Assembly (NCBI RefSeq): GCF_001423965.1
Contig: NZ_LMPV01000007.1
Location: 186,001 to 250,000 of the forward strand
Origin: Exiguobacterium sp. Leaf196
GTDB taxonomy: Bacteria; Bacillota; Bacilli; Exiguobacteriales; Exiguobacteriaceae
Reading direction: 5' to 3'
Length of the DNA: 64,000 bases
Below the pieces are notes generated by a model. The model was given only the letters and a program-made list of their open reading frames with translations. It ran no database searches and had not been told where the DNA came from. This document shows positions 1 to 9,906 of the stretch, piece after piece. Numbering within the stretch: position 1 is the first letter of the stretch; every line of letters starts with the position of its first letter. The position numbers and the translations under genes were made by a program.

Positions 1-251
1 TCTACTACATCGATTACACGCTCGCTCAAGTCTGTGCCTTCCAGTTCTATGCTTGGATGGAACAGGACCGGGAAGCAGCTTGGACATCATATCTCGATCT
101 CTGTCGTGCCGGTGGATCAGAAAGCTTCCTCACGCTCGTCGAGCGCGCTGGATTGAAGTCTCCGTTTGCACCAGGTACGGTCGAAGCAGCGGTCGCACCG
201 GTCAAAGCGTATCTCGAACAAGCAGACGACCTCGTACTCGATCGCGTTTAA
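1..251 (+). CDS. M3 family oligoendopeptidase, C-terminal end (partial)
   Basis: Only the last ~83 residues are present, in a frame open from the left edge to a TAA at 249-251. They begin YYIDYTLAQVCAFQFYAWM, which matches the C-terminal part of PepF/M3B zinc oligopeptidases, where an IDYTLAQ-type stretch follows the HEXXH helix. These cytoplasmic enzymes hydrolyse short oligopeptides. The zinc-binding motif lies outside the window, so activity cannot be judged. No clear terminator follows directly; the next element is the structured repeat at 299-440. The family call is fairly firm, the exact subfamily less so. Confidence 0.8.
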   Translation, partial: YYIDYTLAQVCAFQFYAWMEQDREAAWTSYLDLCRAGGSESFLTLVERAGLKSPFAPGTVEAAVAPVKAYLEQADDLVLDRV

Positions 252-298
252 TAATTATTTTCATCAATCTAAAGTTCACGCTTACAATGAACGTTTCT

Positions 299-440
299 GT
301 CATCCCCGCTTTCCACAGGCGGGTGATAAGACCCGGCACCTCGCATTTCATGTGGTCTGCCGGGTCTTATCTAGCCCTGAAGAAAACGAAAATCGTGCTT
401 TCTTTTCCTGTAGGAGTCGAAGATGAACATTCACGTTCTC
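299..440 (+). repeat. structured intergenic repeat, copy 1
   Basis: This ~142 bp element has a diverged homologue in reverse orientation at 58505-58648, about three quarters identical by eye. It contains a short hairpin CCCGC/GCGGG (305-309 with 319-323), a perfect 14-bp stem (325-338 with 358-371) and a TCCTGTAGGA palindrome (406-415). Paired positions differ between copies in a way that keeps the pairing (CCTCCC/GGGAGG in copy 2). No ORF here looks genuine. It may be a structured RNA or a REP/MITE-like DNA element; neither is proven. Confidence 0.75.
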
Positions 441-459
441 TATTTATCGAATGAAAAAA

Positions 460-486
460 GGTGAGTTTCCAGTCCGGAAACTCACC
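460..486. terminator. bidirectional intrinsic terminator
   Basis: An 11-bp perfect stem (GGTGAGTTTCC with GGAAACTCACC) has an A-run on the left and a T-run on the right. It would end the leftward GGDEF-EAL gene and rightward transcription from the pepF side. Confidence 0.85.
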
Positions 487-541
487 TTTTTTCATTTTAA
501 GACACATACATATTAAAATCATGAATCATAATAGACTAATT

Positions 542-3328
542 TCATTCAGATAGAAGCTTTTGATGGTACTTCACGTACCAGACTCGAAACTCGTCGGCTG
601 GAATCGGTCTTGAATAATAGAATCCTTGCGCATACTCACAGTCAAGCACTCGCAAATGATCAGCTTGTTCAAGTTCTTCGATCCCTTCAGCGACGACGTC
701 ATACTTCAGCGTATGTGCGAGCTTGATGATCGTCTCGATGAGCGGTGCGTTCGAGCATGCATCCGGACCACTGATGAACGAACGGTCAATTTTCAGTCGC
801 TGAATTGGCAAGCGACTCAAGTACGACAAGGAAGAATACCCCGTACCAAAGTCATCAATCGCAAGACGATACCCCATCTGATGCAACTTCTGTAACGCAT
901 CAAACACGCGTGTGTCTGAAAAGACACCGAATGATTCCGTAATTTCCAGTTCCATCCGTTGTTCGATTCCCGGATGAACTTCTCGGACATCAGTCAGATA
1001 ATCGACGATCCGACCGGAGACGAGTTCTTTGACGGATAAGTTCGCTGAGACGCGTAGTACTCCGAGTTCCGTATCCTTCCACTCTTCGACTTGTCGGACC
1101 GTTTCGGCAACGACCCACATCCCGATCTCTTCAATCAACATGGATCGTTCGGCAATCGGAATGAAGATCGCCGGACTGATCATCCCCCGTTCAGGGTGGA
1201 ACCAGCGCAGGAGCGCTTCACAACCATCGACCTGACCGGTCGCGAGATTGATTTGTGGTTGATAGAACAATTGTAGCTCGTTCTTTTCGATCGCGTCCCG
1301 CAGTTCTCCTTCGAGGACGACGGATTCGAGATACTCGGCACTCATCCAGGATTCGAACCAGACCGGTCCGCCTTCTGTCTGTTGCTTCGCATGCTGCATC
1401 GCGATATCAACCGAAGATAACAAGGACGTGACGGCTACTGCATCATCGGGGTACCGCACCATACTCATACTGATGCTGACATTGACATACTCTCCATCGA
1501 TCTCATAGACGTGTTCGATGACTTGCTTCAATTTCTCGTAATCAACGATATCCTGTTGTGCAACCAACACGGCGAATTCGTCTCCCCCGATTCGTGCGGC
1601 TTGTCCCGTTCCGATGAAATGATGTTTGAGTCGATTGGCGAGATCTTTCAAAATCTGATCGCCTGCACCATGTCCGTAAATATCGTTGATCCGCCGGAAT
1701 TGTCGAACGCTGATGGTGACGAGTTCTCCCGGCTGAGGTGCTTTCAACGCATCTGTCATCTTTTGTTCAAAGCCATTTCGGTTCAACAGTCCCGTCAACA
1801 TGTCAAAGAGTGCGAGTTGTGTGATCCGTTCTTCGCGCCGGAACTGATCCGTTTCATCATGACAGGATAAGTAAAGTGCAACGCCTGTATCGTCTTCTTT
1901 GTTTGCGACATGGACGATGTTGACGAACATGTTTAAGATTTTTTCATCGAACAGCATCTTGCAACGAATCGTTTGACTATGGCCTTCCAATGATTGCTTC
2001 AACGCTCGCCGCATCCGATTCAAATCAGCCGGATGGATCAGTTCTTCGATCGTCCATCCCGCCGTCGCTTTCGTCAATTGTCGAAAGCGTTCGTTTCCGT
2101 TCACAATCGTATAGTCAGATGACATCGCAAGAATCGGATCTGTATTTTGTGAAAAGAGCGACTCGATTTCCGCTTTTTTCTGCTTGATTTCTTTTGTTTT
2201 CGCATCATTATGATCGAGCAACCCGGCGATGATGGCCGTCATCGTCCGAAACGCTTGGACGACAGGTTGAAAATCATTTCGCTCCGGTACGTCATAACCG
2301 GATTGCCGGCGGTCTTCTGCAAAGGTATTCGCTTCTCCTTTCAGTAAGGATAGATCTTGGCGAAAGGCGCGTAATAACGATAAGGTCAAAATCAACAGTC
2401 CAAGAATTAAGACACTGGTTACACCAAAGAGAAGCCAGGCATTGCGAATGATATGATGGCCTCGATCCTGCATTTCTTGTGCGACTTGGTTGAGTTCTTG
2501 ATCGTACAGACGATACATACTCGATTCATATTCTTCCGCTTGTCCTGCCAAAGCAGCGTACGTCTCGACTTCTGGAGCACGCAATAGATCATCGAGCGTT
2601 TGTGTATAGGCAGCCATCTGTTCCCGCATTGTTGCGACATCTTGACGTCCCATATCGTCCTGAAGAGGAATCACATCATACAGTGATTTGATGAGTGATG
2701 CCTGGCGTATCGGTAAATCAATCCGCATCTGCTGAATCCGTAATCGATCAATCGAGCTCGGTTCTTCCTTTTGACGGGCATCTTTTAAGATTTCAGCTGA
2801 TTTCCCAAGTTGTTCCTCCATCAGAATCAAATTGGAGAAGACATTATAATAAGACCCTGTCTCTTTGCTCAGTACGAGTTGATTGAAGATGATTTCACTC
2901 TTGAAATTCGTCATCGTCGTGAAGAAGCGATGGTTCGATTCATACCCTTGTCGTTGAAGCTTCTTGACTTCCGCCAAGACTTCTTCCCGTGCCGCCCCAG
3001 TCGCTTTCATGTTCGGTAGACGATCCGTTAGTTGTTCCAATGCACGATCGGACTGTCTGGACGCTTGTAGAACATCCGTGTCCTCATTCAATGATGAAAA
3101 ATAATAGCGTGTCACTTCTTGTTCAGCATGATTAAATGGTGTCACTTCAGCAATCGTTTTTCCTGATGCTTTGAAGCGATAACCTTCTTCGAGTGTTTTC
3201 ATCAAATGTTGACATGCGACGATCAATGCTAATAACCCGATGATCGCAATCATCCATGAGAACGTTTTATAGTAGGAGCGTCTTCGAAAAGCTTCTACGA
3301 TGAAGACTGGTGATAAACGTCGCAACAC
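542..3328 (-). CDS. membrane PAS-GGDEF-EAL c-di-GMP enzyme
   Basis: A 928-residue inner-membrane signalling protein. It has a transmembrane segment at about residues 22-42, a long extracytoplasmic helical region, a second segment near 300-322, a PAS-like domain around 390-500, GGDEF (motif GGDEF near 585) and a C-terminal EAL domain (EALLRW, DDFGTGYSS, QGFYYSRP). Both catalytic signatures look intact, so it could make or degrade c-di-GMP. No RxxD inhibitory site precedes GGDEF. The frame opens with GTG at 3328 after GGGAGGACGAT; the TTG one codon later has even better spacing. The sensory input is unknown. It is monocistronic, ending at the hairpin at 460-486. Confidence 0.9.
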   Translation of the reverse strand: MLRRLSPVFIVEAFRRRSYYKTFSWMIAIIGLLALIVACQHLMKTLEEGYRFKASGKTIAEVTPFNHAEQEVTRYYFSSLNEDTDVLQASRQSDRALEQLTDRLPNMKATGAAREEVLAEVKKLQRQGYESNHRFFTTMTNFKSEIIFNQLVLSKETGSYYNVFSNLILMEEQLGKSAEILKDARQKEEPSSIDRLRIQQMRIDLPIRQASLIKSLYDVIPLQDDMGRQDVATMREQMAAYTQTLDDLLRAPEVETYAALAGQAEEYESSMYRLYDQELNQVAQEMQDRGHHIIRNAWLLFGVTSVLILGLLILTLSLLRAFRQDLSLLKGEANTFAEDRRQSGYDVPERNDFQPVVQAFRTMTAIIAGLLDHNDAKTKEIKQKKAEIESLFSQNTDPILAMSSDYTIVNGNERFRQLTKATAGWTIEELIHPADLNRMRRALKQSLEGHSQTIRCKMLFDEKILNMFVNIVHVANKEDDTGVALYLSCHDETDQFRREERITQLALFDMLTGLLNRNGFEQKMTDALKAPQPGELVTISVRQFRRINDIYGHGAGDQILKDLANRLKHHFIGTGQAARIGGDEFAVLVAQQDIVDYEKLKQVIEHVYEIDGEYVNVSISMSMVRYPDDAVAVTSLLSSVDIAMQHAKQQTEGGPVWFESWMSAEYLESVVLEGELRDAIEKNELQLFYQPQINLATGQVDGCEALLRWFHPERGMISPAIFIPIAERSMLIEEIGMWVVAETVRQVEEWKDTELGVLRVSANLSVKELVSGRIVDYLTDVREVHPGIEQRMELEITESFGVFSDTRVFDALQKLHQMGYRLAIDDFGTGYSSLSYLSRLPIQRLKIDRSFISGPDACSNAPLIETIIKLAHTLKYDVVAEGIEELEQADHLRVLDCEYAQGFYYSRPIPADEFRVWYVKYHQKLLSE

Positions 3329-3403
3329 ATCGTCCTCCCTAAATTGTCATTATGTTTCTATATCGTCGTCTCATACCGTTTCCTGAAGTCGTTTTGGGTC
3401 AAT

Positions 3404-3447
3404 AAAAAGCACGTCTTCCCACATTTCTGCGAAAATAAGTGCTTTTT
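3404..3447. terminator. bidirectional terminator-like hairpin
   Basis: AAAAAGCAC (3404-3412) pairs with GTGCTTTTT (3439-3447) over a 26-nt loop. It lies between the CBS gene and the GGDEF-EAL gene and would end the CBS transcript on the minus strand. Confidence 0.6.
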
Positions 3448-3466
3448 TTACTGGTTTTATTCTTTT

Positions 3467-3889
3467 TTAATAACTGACGTTCTCACGCGCTACTTTTTTA
3501 GCAAAATAATCGATGATGTCACGTCGTCGGATAATCCCGATGAAATGTCTTCCGTCATCGATGACGGGTACGAAATTTTGATCCGTGATGACTTCAATCA
3601 TCTCTTCCATTTGCGCTGTGATCGAGACCGGTTTATAACGGACGCGTTGTTTGATATCAGTTAAACGTGTCTGCAAGACATGGTCATAATCGGCATGCTC
3701 GAGATTTGCTTCGAGCGCCCACAAGACATCGCCTTCTGTCAGCGTTCCTGCGTATTTCCCTTTATTATCAACGAGTGGGACTGACGTAAAACGATGATGT
3801 TTCATCTTTTCTAGTGCTTGTCTGACCGTTGACTCAGGATCTAAATATTTCACCTCATCTTTAGGTAATAAGAAAAAAGCAATATTCAT
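3467..3889 (-). CDS. two-CBS-domain protein
   Basis: A 140-residue soluble protein made almost wholly of two CBS motifs: roughly 12-60 (FTSVPLVDNKGKYAGTLTEG) and 80-135 (NFVPVIDDGRHFIGIIRRRD). CBS pairs bind adenosyl ligands and usually regulate a partner protein. Some small CBS proteins of Bacillota (DarB/CbpB) bind c-di-AMP; this one resembles them in size and layout but is not clearly the same orthologue. Start ATG after GGGAGGAACAGAA. It is monocistronic and divergent from the chemoreceptor. The ligand is unknown. Confidence 0.8.
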   Translation of the reverse strand: MNIAFFLLPKDEVKYLDPESTVRQALEKMKHHRFTSVPLVDNKGKYAGTLTEGDVLWALEANLEHADYDHVLQTRLTDIKQRVRYKPVSITAQMEEMIEVITDQNFVPVIDDGRHFIGIIRRRDIIDYFAKKVARENVSY

Positions 3890-4006
3890 TTCTGTTCCTC
3901 CCTAGCCACTCTGTGACACCCTTTTCATTTTATCATGAACCCTGCTCCGATTCATTTCTCAAATGATGAAAATCTCTACATAATTCCTTCATATTTGGTC
4001 ATACTA

Positions 4007-4016
4007 TTCCGATATT
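4007..4016 (+). promoter_or_regulatory. possible SigD-type -10 box
   Basis: TTCCGATATT lies 46-55 nt before the chemoreceptor ATG. Seven of eight bases match the motility sigma factor SigD -10 consensus GCCGATAT. The expected TAAA -35 is not clear, so the call rests on the -10 box and the gene's function. Confidence 0.4.
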
Positions 4017-4060
4017 CCAATTAGACAGAATTTAAAGACTATTTAGTTAGGAGAATACAT

Positions 4061-6268
4061 ATGCGCCTCCCGATCACGCGTCGTCTGTTCATCGGCCTTA
4101 TTTTATTGCCCGCTCTCACTCTCGGTGCCTCGACCTGGTTTTCTTATGATCAGACGAGCCAAACCGTCGATCAGCTTGTAGACTCGACGTCACAAACCGC
4201 TTTGAAGCAACTCGAACAATCCTTTACACGAATCATTGATGATACGAAGAAGGATACGACCTTACTCGCAGGTCTTCCGTTCAACCGAGCGGACGGCGCT
4301 TTACCGAACTACACGGATCAAACGAAACAACCCGATCCGGCTACTCCTCCGACGCAAAAAGCGAGCGATATCTATAGCGTCCTAGAAAAGTATGGTTCGT
4401 CGAAAATCGAAAACTCCTTCATTCAGTATGCGGATACCGCTGGTGGTTATCTCAACTGGCCAAAACAAGCGGCAGCACCTGGATACGATCCACGCAAGGA
4501 AGACTGGTACAAACAAGCACTTGATAACTCTAGCACCGTCATCATGAGTGAACCGCATTATGATGCGGCAACGAAACTATCCATCATCGGCTTCTCAAAA
4601 GCAACACTAGATGCACAGGCGAATATCAAAGGTGTCTTATCCATCTATAAAAGTATCGATCGCCTAGCAGAAGACATGAAGCGGATTGAAATCGGACAAA
4701 AAGGATTCGTCTTCAGCTATACCCAAAACGGGAAGATTGTCACCCATCCGAATAAAAATTATTTCTTCAAAAACGTAACGCAGATGAAAGAAGACGGAAA
4801 ACCTTACTTCTCTGCTCCTAAAGCAATGATGGAACAAGAGTCGGGTTCGACCATCATGGACGTCGCCGGTACAAAATCCGTCGTCATCTGGCAGACCTCG
4901 TCAAAAACAGGCTTTAAGTTAGCTGTCGTTCTTGACTATGCTTCCTTGTATGCACCGAAAGAAGAAATGCTCAGTCAATCGTTGATCAACTTTGTCGTCG
5001 CGATCGCCTTAGCCACGTTGATTGCTTGGTTGATTGGTCGATCAATCAATCGTCCTTTATCAACACTCCGTCAAGAAGCACTTGCCATCGCCTCTGGTGA
5101 TTTAAGGGCGCCAAAGCGTCCGACACGTTTCATCCAAGACGAGTTGACGGATCTCACCGAGAACTTTGACGCGATGCGGGCTCGACTACGTCAAACGATT
5201 CTCGCTTTGACGACTTCAGCGACGACCGTCCGGGATGCGTCTGCCGAACTCTCCACGAATGCAACGCACGTCCAAACAGCTTCTCTGCAAATCGGACGAA
5301 CGATGGAAGAGATCGCGGCGGCTGGTGAAACACAGACGAAACAAGCAGAGCGCTCGTCCCATGCCGTTCATGGCGTCAAGGAACGGTCGACGGCCATGCA
5401 ACACGTCGCGTCAACGACATTATCGGAAGTCTCGACCGTCGCTTCCGCAGCCGTTCGCGGAAGTGATGTAACGAAACAGACGATCGCCGATTTACTTGAT
5501 CATTCCGTCTCACTCGAACAGGAAATCCAAAATACGTCCGACTTCCTCGGTAAACGATCGGATGAGATTGCCAAAGTCCTTGGCACACTACAAGCAATCT
5601 CGAGTCAGACGAACTTGCTCGCCTTGAATGCCGCCATTGAAGCAGCACGCGTTGGCGAACAAGGGCGCGGATTCGCTGTCGTTGCGAGTGAAGTCCGAAA
5701 GCTTGCGGAAGAGAGTGACGCTTCTGCGAAGCAAATCAAACAACTCCTCGATCATATCCAAGACGAGACACAGACCGCGATGGGTGCGATGCACCATGTC
5801 ATGGATGATTTGAAACGATCGCTTGATTCCGTCAAGACGACCGGTGACGATTTCGAGCAAATCGCGGGTTCCGTCCAACATGTCTCACGCCGGACAGAAG
5901 AACTGACCGGTGACATCCATGCGTTGACGCAAGCGACGGAAGAAGTCTCAGACGCCATGGGGACGATTCTCGCTTTGACGGAAGAGAATGCCGCAGGTCT
6001 TGAGACGAGTAGTGCGAGCATCCAAGAAACGAACGCAACACTCGAATCCGTGACGTCTGCCGCTACGCATCTTGCAAAGATTGCTGGTAATCTCCATCAA
6101 CTGACGCTTGATTTCCAACTCGACGATACGAAAACATTGGTTCACGACTCCGTTGAAGAGGTCATACATTCGGAAGAATCCGTCTTGTATGAGGAAGCAG
6201 CTGTCGCATCACTTGACGAGGAACGACATGATTCGGATTTAAAGGTTCCTTCGTCTTCATCCGAATGA
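4061..6268 (+). CDS. methyl-accepting chemotaxis protein (dCache type)
   Basis: A 735-residue transmembrane chemoreceptor. TM1 is at about 9-29, followed by a ~250-residue extracytoplasmic dCache-like sensor ([11 protein letters not shown] and [17 protein letters not shown] are typical), TM2 near 300-320, a HAMP linker and a long methyl-accepting coiled coil. The signalling tip is recognisable ([20 protein letters not shown]). It would control CheA through CheW in response to small molecules; the ligand is unknown. Start ATG after TAGGAGAATACAT. The acidic C-terminal tail has no CheR/CheB docking pentapeptide. It is monocistronic. Confidence 0.95.
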   Translation: MRLPITRRLFIGLILLPALTLGASTWFSYDQTSQTVDQLVDSTSQTALKQLEQSFTRIIDDTKKDTTLLAGLPFNRADGALPNYTDQTKQPDPATPPTQKASDIYSVLEKYGSSKIENSFIQYADTAGGYLNWPKQAAAPGYDPRKEDWYKQALDNSSTVIMSEPHYDAATKLSIIGFSKATLDAQANIKGVLSIYKSIDRLAEDMKRIEIGQKGFVFSYTQNGKIVTHPNKNYFFKNVTQMKEDGKPYFSAPKAMMEQESGSTIMDVAGTKSVVIWQTSSKTGFKLAVVLDYASLYAPKEEMLSQSLINFVVAIALATLIAWLIGRSINRPLSTLRQEALAIASGDLRAPKRPTRFIQDELTDLTENFDAMRARLRQTILALTTSATTVRDASAELSTNATHVQTASLQIGRTMEEIAAAGETQTKQAERSSHAVHGVKERSTAMQHVASTTLSEVSTVASAAVRGSDVTKQTIADLLDHSVSLEQEIQNTSDFLGKRSDEIAKVLGTLQAISSQTNLLALNAAIEAARVGEQGRGFAVVASEVRKLAEESDASAKQIKQLLDHIQDETQTAMGAMHHVMDDLKRSLDSVKTTGDDFEQIAGSVQHVSRRTEELTGDIHALTQATEEVSDAMGTILALTEENAAGLETSSASIQETNATLESVTSAATHLAKIAGNLHQLTLDFQLDDTKTLVHDSVEEVIHSEESVLYEEAAVASLDEERHDSDLKVPSSSSE

Positions 6269-6275
6269 TTTTTCA

Positions 6276-6299
6276 GCGAAGTCTTTTTTGAAAGGCTTC
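6276..6299 (+). terminator. intrinsic terminator
   Basis: CGAAGTC (6276-6282) pairs with GGCTTCG (6293-6299) and is followed by TTTTTC, just after the chemoreceptor stop codon. Confidence 0.65.
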
Positions 6300-6383
6300 G
6301 TTTTTCATTGTTTCGTTCTCGACTATCCGCGAAAGAGGACATACACTAGAAGCAATCCACTATATTTCGAAAGGAGTCGTGTC

Positions 6384-7541
6384 ATGAATCGCTTGTCGAC
6401 GTCTGACTTGACGCAAATCGCAGAGCACCTCTACGGGATGACTGGTTTTTTCGTCACGTACCGAGATCATCACGGTACTCCGCTGTCGTTACGTCCAGAA
6501 GCTCCATCTCATCCGGGAACCTTACTGATTGAGAACGAATGGCCAGTACTAAAAAAGACTCCTCTACTCTATACCCTGAAAGATGGTACAGCTTACCTCT
6601 TTTTAGATGTTCCGGAACAAGGAATGTACCGAATCGGTCCGGTTTTACTACAATCGGCTCTTTTTCGGGCACACATCCAAGATGAAGCCTACCATCAGTT
6701 CTATAAAGCCTTACCACGTACGACGGAGAATCGACTGATTGACTGTGCTCACCTGATGTATCGCTTGTTACACGAGGAAGCTTTACCGAAGCGCGAGATC
6801 GAACAACAGTCTGATATTCAGGAAGCTGAAATCCCTCTCGTCGCAGACGCCCCTTCCCATACGGGCGTCACGGCGTATCGAAAAGCCTGGCAACGGGAAC
6901 AACAAATCATTGATTGGATCGCAACCGGTCAAAGTGAGCGCCTCGCTACGACCTATTCCCTGCCGGCATATGGCGAGTTCGGAACACTCGCCCGTCATCA
7001 GCCGTTACGTGCAGAAAAGAATCTGTTGCTCGGGACTGTCCTCTTAAGCGCGCGTGCTGCGATTCGCGGCGGACTGGAACCGGATGAGGCATTCTCACTC
7101 AGCGACCGGATGATTGAGACGATTGAAGCGGCGACGAGTATCGCTGAGCTCCGGAATCGGCATGTACGGATTACCGTTTCGTTTGCCGAAGCCGTCAAGG
7201 AACTCCAAGCATTACGTCATTCGCCACATGTGTTGGCAGCCATTCGTTATATTCAGCAACACCTCTATGAACCTTTGTCCGTCTCGTCGATCAGTCAAGC
7301 CATCCATGTCTCGTCTAACTATCTGTCCGTCCTATTCAAAGATGAGACCGGTCTACCGCTCGCCCGCTACGTTATCCGGGAACGGATCCGGGAAGCGAAG
7401 CGCCTCTTGCGTTCTTCGGACGATTCCTTGCTGACGATCTCGAACAAGTTACACTTCTCGAGTCAAAGTCACTTCAGTCAAGCCTTCAAGCAGACGACCG
7501 GTGAGACCCCGACACATTATCGACAACGAAGTGAATTTTAA
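6384..7541 (+). CDS. AraC-family transcriptional regulator
   Basis: A 385-residue cytoplasmic DNA-binding protein. The C-terminal ~100 residues form two helix-turn-helices (LSVSSISQAIHVSSNYLSVL; SQSHFSQAFKQTTGETPTHY), the classic AraC/XylS pattern. The N-terminal ~270 residues are an uncharacterised sensor region. I start at ATG 6384 because GAAAGGAGT sits just upstream; the frame is open further, to 6288, without a ribosome site. It lies just upstream of the glycerophosphotransferase gene, but a separate leader follows it, so co-regulation is only possible. The effector is unknown. Confidence 0.85.
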   Translation: MNRLSTSDLTQIAEHLYGMTGFFVTYRDHHGTPLSLRPEAPSHPGTLLIENEWPVLKKTPLLYTLKDGTAYLFLDVPEQGMYRIGPVLLQSALFRAHIQDEAYHQFYKALPRTTENRLIDCAHLMYRLLHEEALPKREIEQQSDIQEAEIPLVADAPSHTGVTAYRKAWQREQQIIDWIATGQSERLATTYSLPAYGEFGTLARHQPLRAEKNLLLGTVLLSARAAIRGGLEPDEAFSLSDRMIETIEAATSIAELRNRHVRITVSFAEAVKELQALRHSPHVLAAIRYIQQHLYEPLSVSSISQAIHVSSNYLSVLFKDETGLPLARYVIRERIREAKRLLRSSDDSLLTISNKLHFSSQSHFSQAFKQTTGETPTHYRQRSEF

Positions 7542-7598
7542 GAGAATCGTACCTTTTTTTCGTTTTGTGATATCCTATTCAACAGGAACTATTTTCGT

Positions 7599-7619
7599 GA
7601 ATCCGTCTTGAGCGGATTC
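7599..7619 (+). promoter_or_regulatory. leader hairpin before the glycerophosphotransferase gene
   Basis: GAATCCG and CGGATTC form a 7-bp stem ending 12 nt before the AAAGGAG ribosome site. It could be a weak attenuator or a transcript-stabilising hairpin; its U-tract is poor. Confidence 0.4.
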
Positions 7620-7643
7620 TTTCAACAAAAAAGGAGAATCAAC

Positions 7644-9785
7644 ATGAACTCAATTAGTGTCATCATTCCTGTCTATCAAACCGAATCACAAACGAAGGCA
7701 GCCATTCAATCCGTTCTTGATCAGAAGGTGTCTATTCCGGTAGAAATCATCGTCGTCTTTGATGGACCAAGCACATACATCGATGAGCTTCGCTCCCTCT
7801 ATCCGACTTGTACGATCTTGGAACAGGCACATCAAGGAACATATGCTGCACGCCGTCGCGGTCTTGAAGTCGCGACAGGTGACTACGTCACATTCCTCGA
7901 CAGTGATGATATCCTCGCACCACGTGCGCTCTATACGTATATCAAAGCCTATGAGAAATCACGCGGCGAAGTCATCATCGGTAAAGTCTCACCTGTCTAC
8001 AACAAGAAAAAATGGCTTATGCCGATCGATGATGATCGTTATTTCTTCTACACTCGTACGAAATTCAATTCGCGTCATTTGACGACGATTCACGGCTGGA
8101 TGATCAAAAAGGACTTGCTGAGCGATTTGCCGGTTCTTGAGACACGATGGTTTGCTGATACGATCATCGCGCATACGATCATCTCGAAACTGACGAACCT
8201 GACATCGGTCAGTTATGTCGTCTACGGTCGAAACTCACGCAGTACACCACTCGAGGGACAATCACTCTATCAAGCACGCGATATCACGACATTGACTGAT
8301 ATCTCACGGATCTATGGTATGTTATCTGCGCATACGATGGATAACACTGTTCAAAAGTTCTTGAATACATGGTACAAACGATTCATCTCAAAACGTGGTC
8401 GTGCGTTGCTTGAACGAAGCACGTCAAAAAGTCAGCAGGCAGATATATTCCGTCATGTCGCTTACGATTTAAGACGGACGAAGACACGAAGTAAGTATCT
8501 ACAAGCATGGTCGACGGGTTCCTACTTCATGTTCCGTTCATACATCACTGCCGTGAAGACAAAACGAACGCTACGGACGGCACGACGTAAAAAGATCAAG
8601 AACGGTCTGATGCTCTATCGCCTGTTCCAAAAGATGCCGGTCAAAGAGAACCTCGTCTTATTTGAGAGTTTCCTCGGTCGGAGCTATTCTGATAATCCAA
8701 AGGCGCTTTACCTGAAATTAAAAGAACAACGCCCAGAACTTGAACTCGTCTGGATTTTCTCGAAAGAACCTTCAGATGACGTCAAGGAAGCTTGTCCAAA
8801 TTGGGTGCTCAAAAACAGCTTCGCGTACTACCAAGCAATGGCACGCGCCAAGTACTGGGTCTTCAACACGCGTCAGCCACTGAGCTTGAAAAAACGCGAA
8901 GAAACAATCTATCTCCAGACATGGCACGGTACTCCTTTAAAACGATTAGGTCTCGACATGGAAGAAGTTCATATGGCGGGAACGAATGCGACACGCTACA
9001 AACGGAACTTCTACAATCAAGCACAGGAATGGAACTACTTGATTTCTCCGAATGCTTATTCGAGCGAAATCTTTAAGAGTGCGTTCGGTTTCCAAAACAC
9101 GATGCTTGAGACGGGTTATCCACGAAACGATCTCTTGTATGCGGACGATCAAGCTGGTTTAATCAGCGAAATCAAAGCGCGTCTGGATATTCCAGCCGAC
9201 AAGAAAGTCGTCTTGTACGCACCGACATGGCGGGATGACGAATTCATTGCGCGTGGAAAATACCGCTTCGATCTCCAACTCGACTTGAACGAGATGCAAG
9301 CCCGACTCGGTGACGATTACGTCGTCTTACTCCGGATGCATTACTTGATTGCACAAAACATGGACATCAGTGGACATGAAGGATTTGCCTATGACGTGTC
9401 GTCATATGGTGATATCGCAGAGTTATATTTAATCAGTGACGTGCTAATCACCGACTATTCGTCTGTCTTCTTCGATTATGCGCACTTACAACGTCCGATG
9501 ATCTTCTTTACGTACGACTTGGAAAAATATGCATCGACGTTACGTGGCTTCTACTTCGATTTCGAAGCAGTCGTTCCGGGACCACTCTTGAAGGAAACGG
9601 ACCAAGTCATCGATTATATCGAACAGATTGATACGAAGTCTGTCGCTTACCAAGAAAAATATGATCGCTTCCTCGAACGGTTCTGTAGCTTGGATGACGG
9701 CACGGCAAGTGAACGTGTTCTTGCTGAGTTGTTCCCGAGCACAGCACAGTCAACGATGGAGGATGAAACAACAGAAACAGAATGA
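7644..9785 (+). CDS. GT2 glycosyltransferase - CDP-glycerol glycerophosphotransferase fusion
   Basis: A 713-residue wall-polymer enzyme. Residues ~1-110 are a GT-A family 2 glycosyltransferase (SISVIIPVYQTESQ, and a DSDD nucleotide-metal motif). Residues ~350-700 are a CDP-glycerol:polyglycerophosphate glycerophosphotransferase (TWHGTPLKRLGLDM, YAPTWRDDEF, ITDYSSVFFDY, all TagB/TagF signatures). It probably adds glycerol-phosphate units to a teichoic-acid-like polymer or protein-linked glycan at the inner membrane face. ATG 7644 was chosen for its AAAAAGGAG site. No other tag/tar gene is adjacent, so the polymer is unknown. Confidence 0.85.
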   Translation: MNSISVIIPVYQTESQTKAAIQSVLDQKVSIPVEIIVVFDGPSTYIDELRSLYPTCTILEQAHQGTYAARRRGLEVATGDYVTFLDSDDILAPRALYTYIKAYEKSRGEVIIGKVSPVYNKKKWLMPIDDDRYFFYTRTKFNSRHLTTIHGWMIKKDLLSDLPVLETRWFADTIIAHTIISKLTNLTSVSYVVYGRNSRSTPLEGQSLYQARDITTLTDISRIYGMLSAHTMDNTVQKFLNTWYKRFISKRGRALLERSTSKSQQADIFRHVAYDLRRTKTRSKYLQAWSTGSYFMFRSYITAVKTKRTLRTARRKKIKNGLMLYRLFQKMPVKENLVLFESFLGRSYSDNPKALYLKLKEQRPELELVWIFSKEPSDDVKEACPNWVLKNSFAYYQAMARAKYWVFNTRQPLSLKKREETIYLQTWHGTPLKRLGLDMEEVHMAGTNATRYKRNFYNQAQEWNYLISPNAYSSEIFKSAFGFQNTMLETGYPRNDLLYADDQAGLISEIKARLDIPADKKVVLYAPTWRDDEFIARGKYRFDLQLDLNEMQARLGDDYVVLLRMHYLIAQNMDISGHEGFAYDVSSYGDIAELYLISDVLITDYSSVFFDYAHLQRPMIFFTYDLEKYASTLRGFYFDFEAVVPGPLLKETDQVIDYIEQIDTKSVAYQEKYDRFLERFCSLDDGTASERVLAELFPSTAQSTMEDETTETE

Positions 9786-9794
9786 CGATTATCA

Positions 9795-9830
9795 AAATGA
9801 GAAATGGCTTAATAAAGCCGTTTCTCATTT
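9795..9830 (+). terminator. intrinsic terminator
   Basis: A long stem, AAATGAGAAATGGCTT against AAGCCGTTTCTCATTT with one mismatch, is followed by a T-run right after the glycerophosphotransferase gene. Confidence 0.9.
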
Positions 9831-9869
9831 TTTGTTCCCACCCATTAATTGCTAAGCGTAAAGACAAAA

Positions 9870-9898
9870 ATGCCTCCTTCCTTAATGGAAAGAGGCAT
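9870..9898 (-). terminator. intrinsic terminator of rlmCD
   Basis: ATGCCTCCTTCC pairs with GGAAAGAGGCAT with one mismatch. On the minus strand it is followed by TTTTTGTCTTT, directly after the rlmCD stop. Confidence 0.85.
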
Positions 9899-9906
9899 GA
9901 ACGATT

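Noticed and set aside
53-454. Overlapping plus-strand ORFs around repeat copy 1
   Set aside because: They overlap the pepF end in other frames and run through the hairpins; composition is not protein-like and no SD is present.
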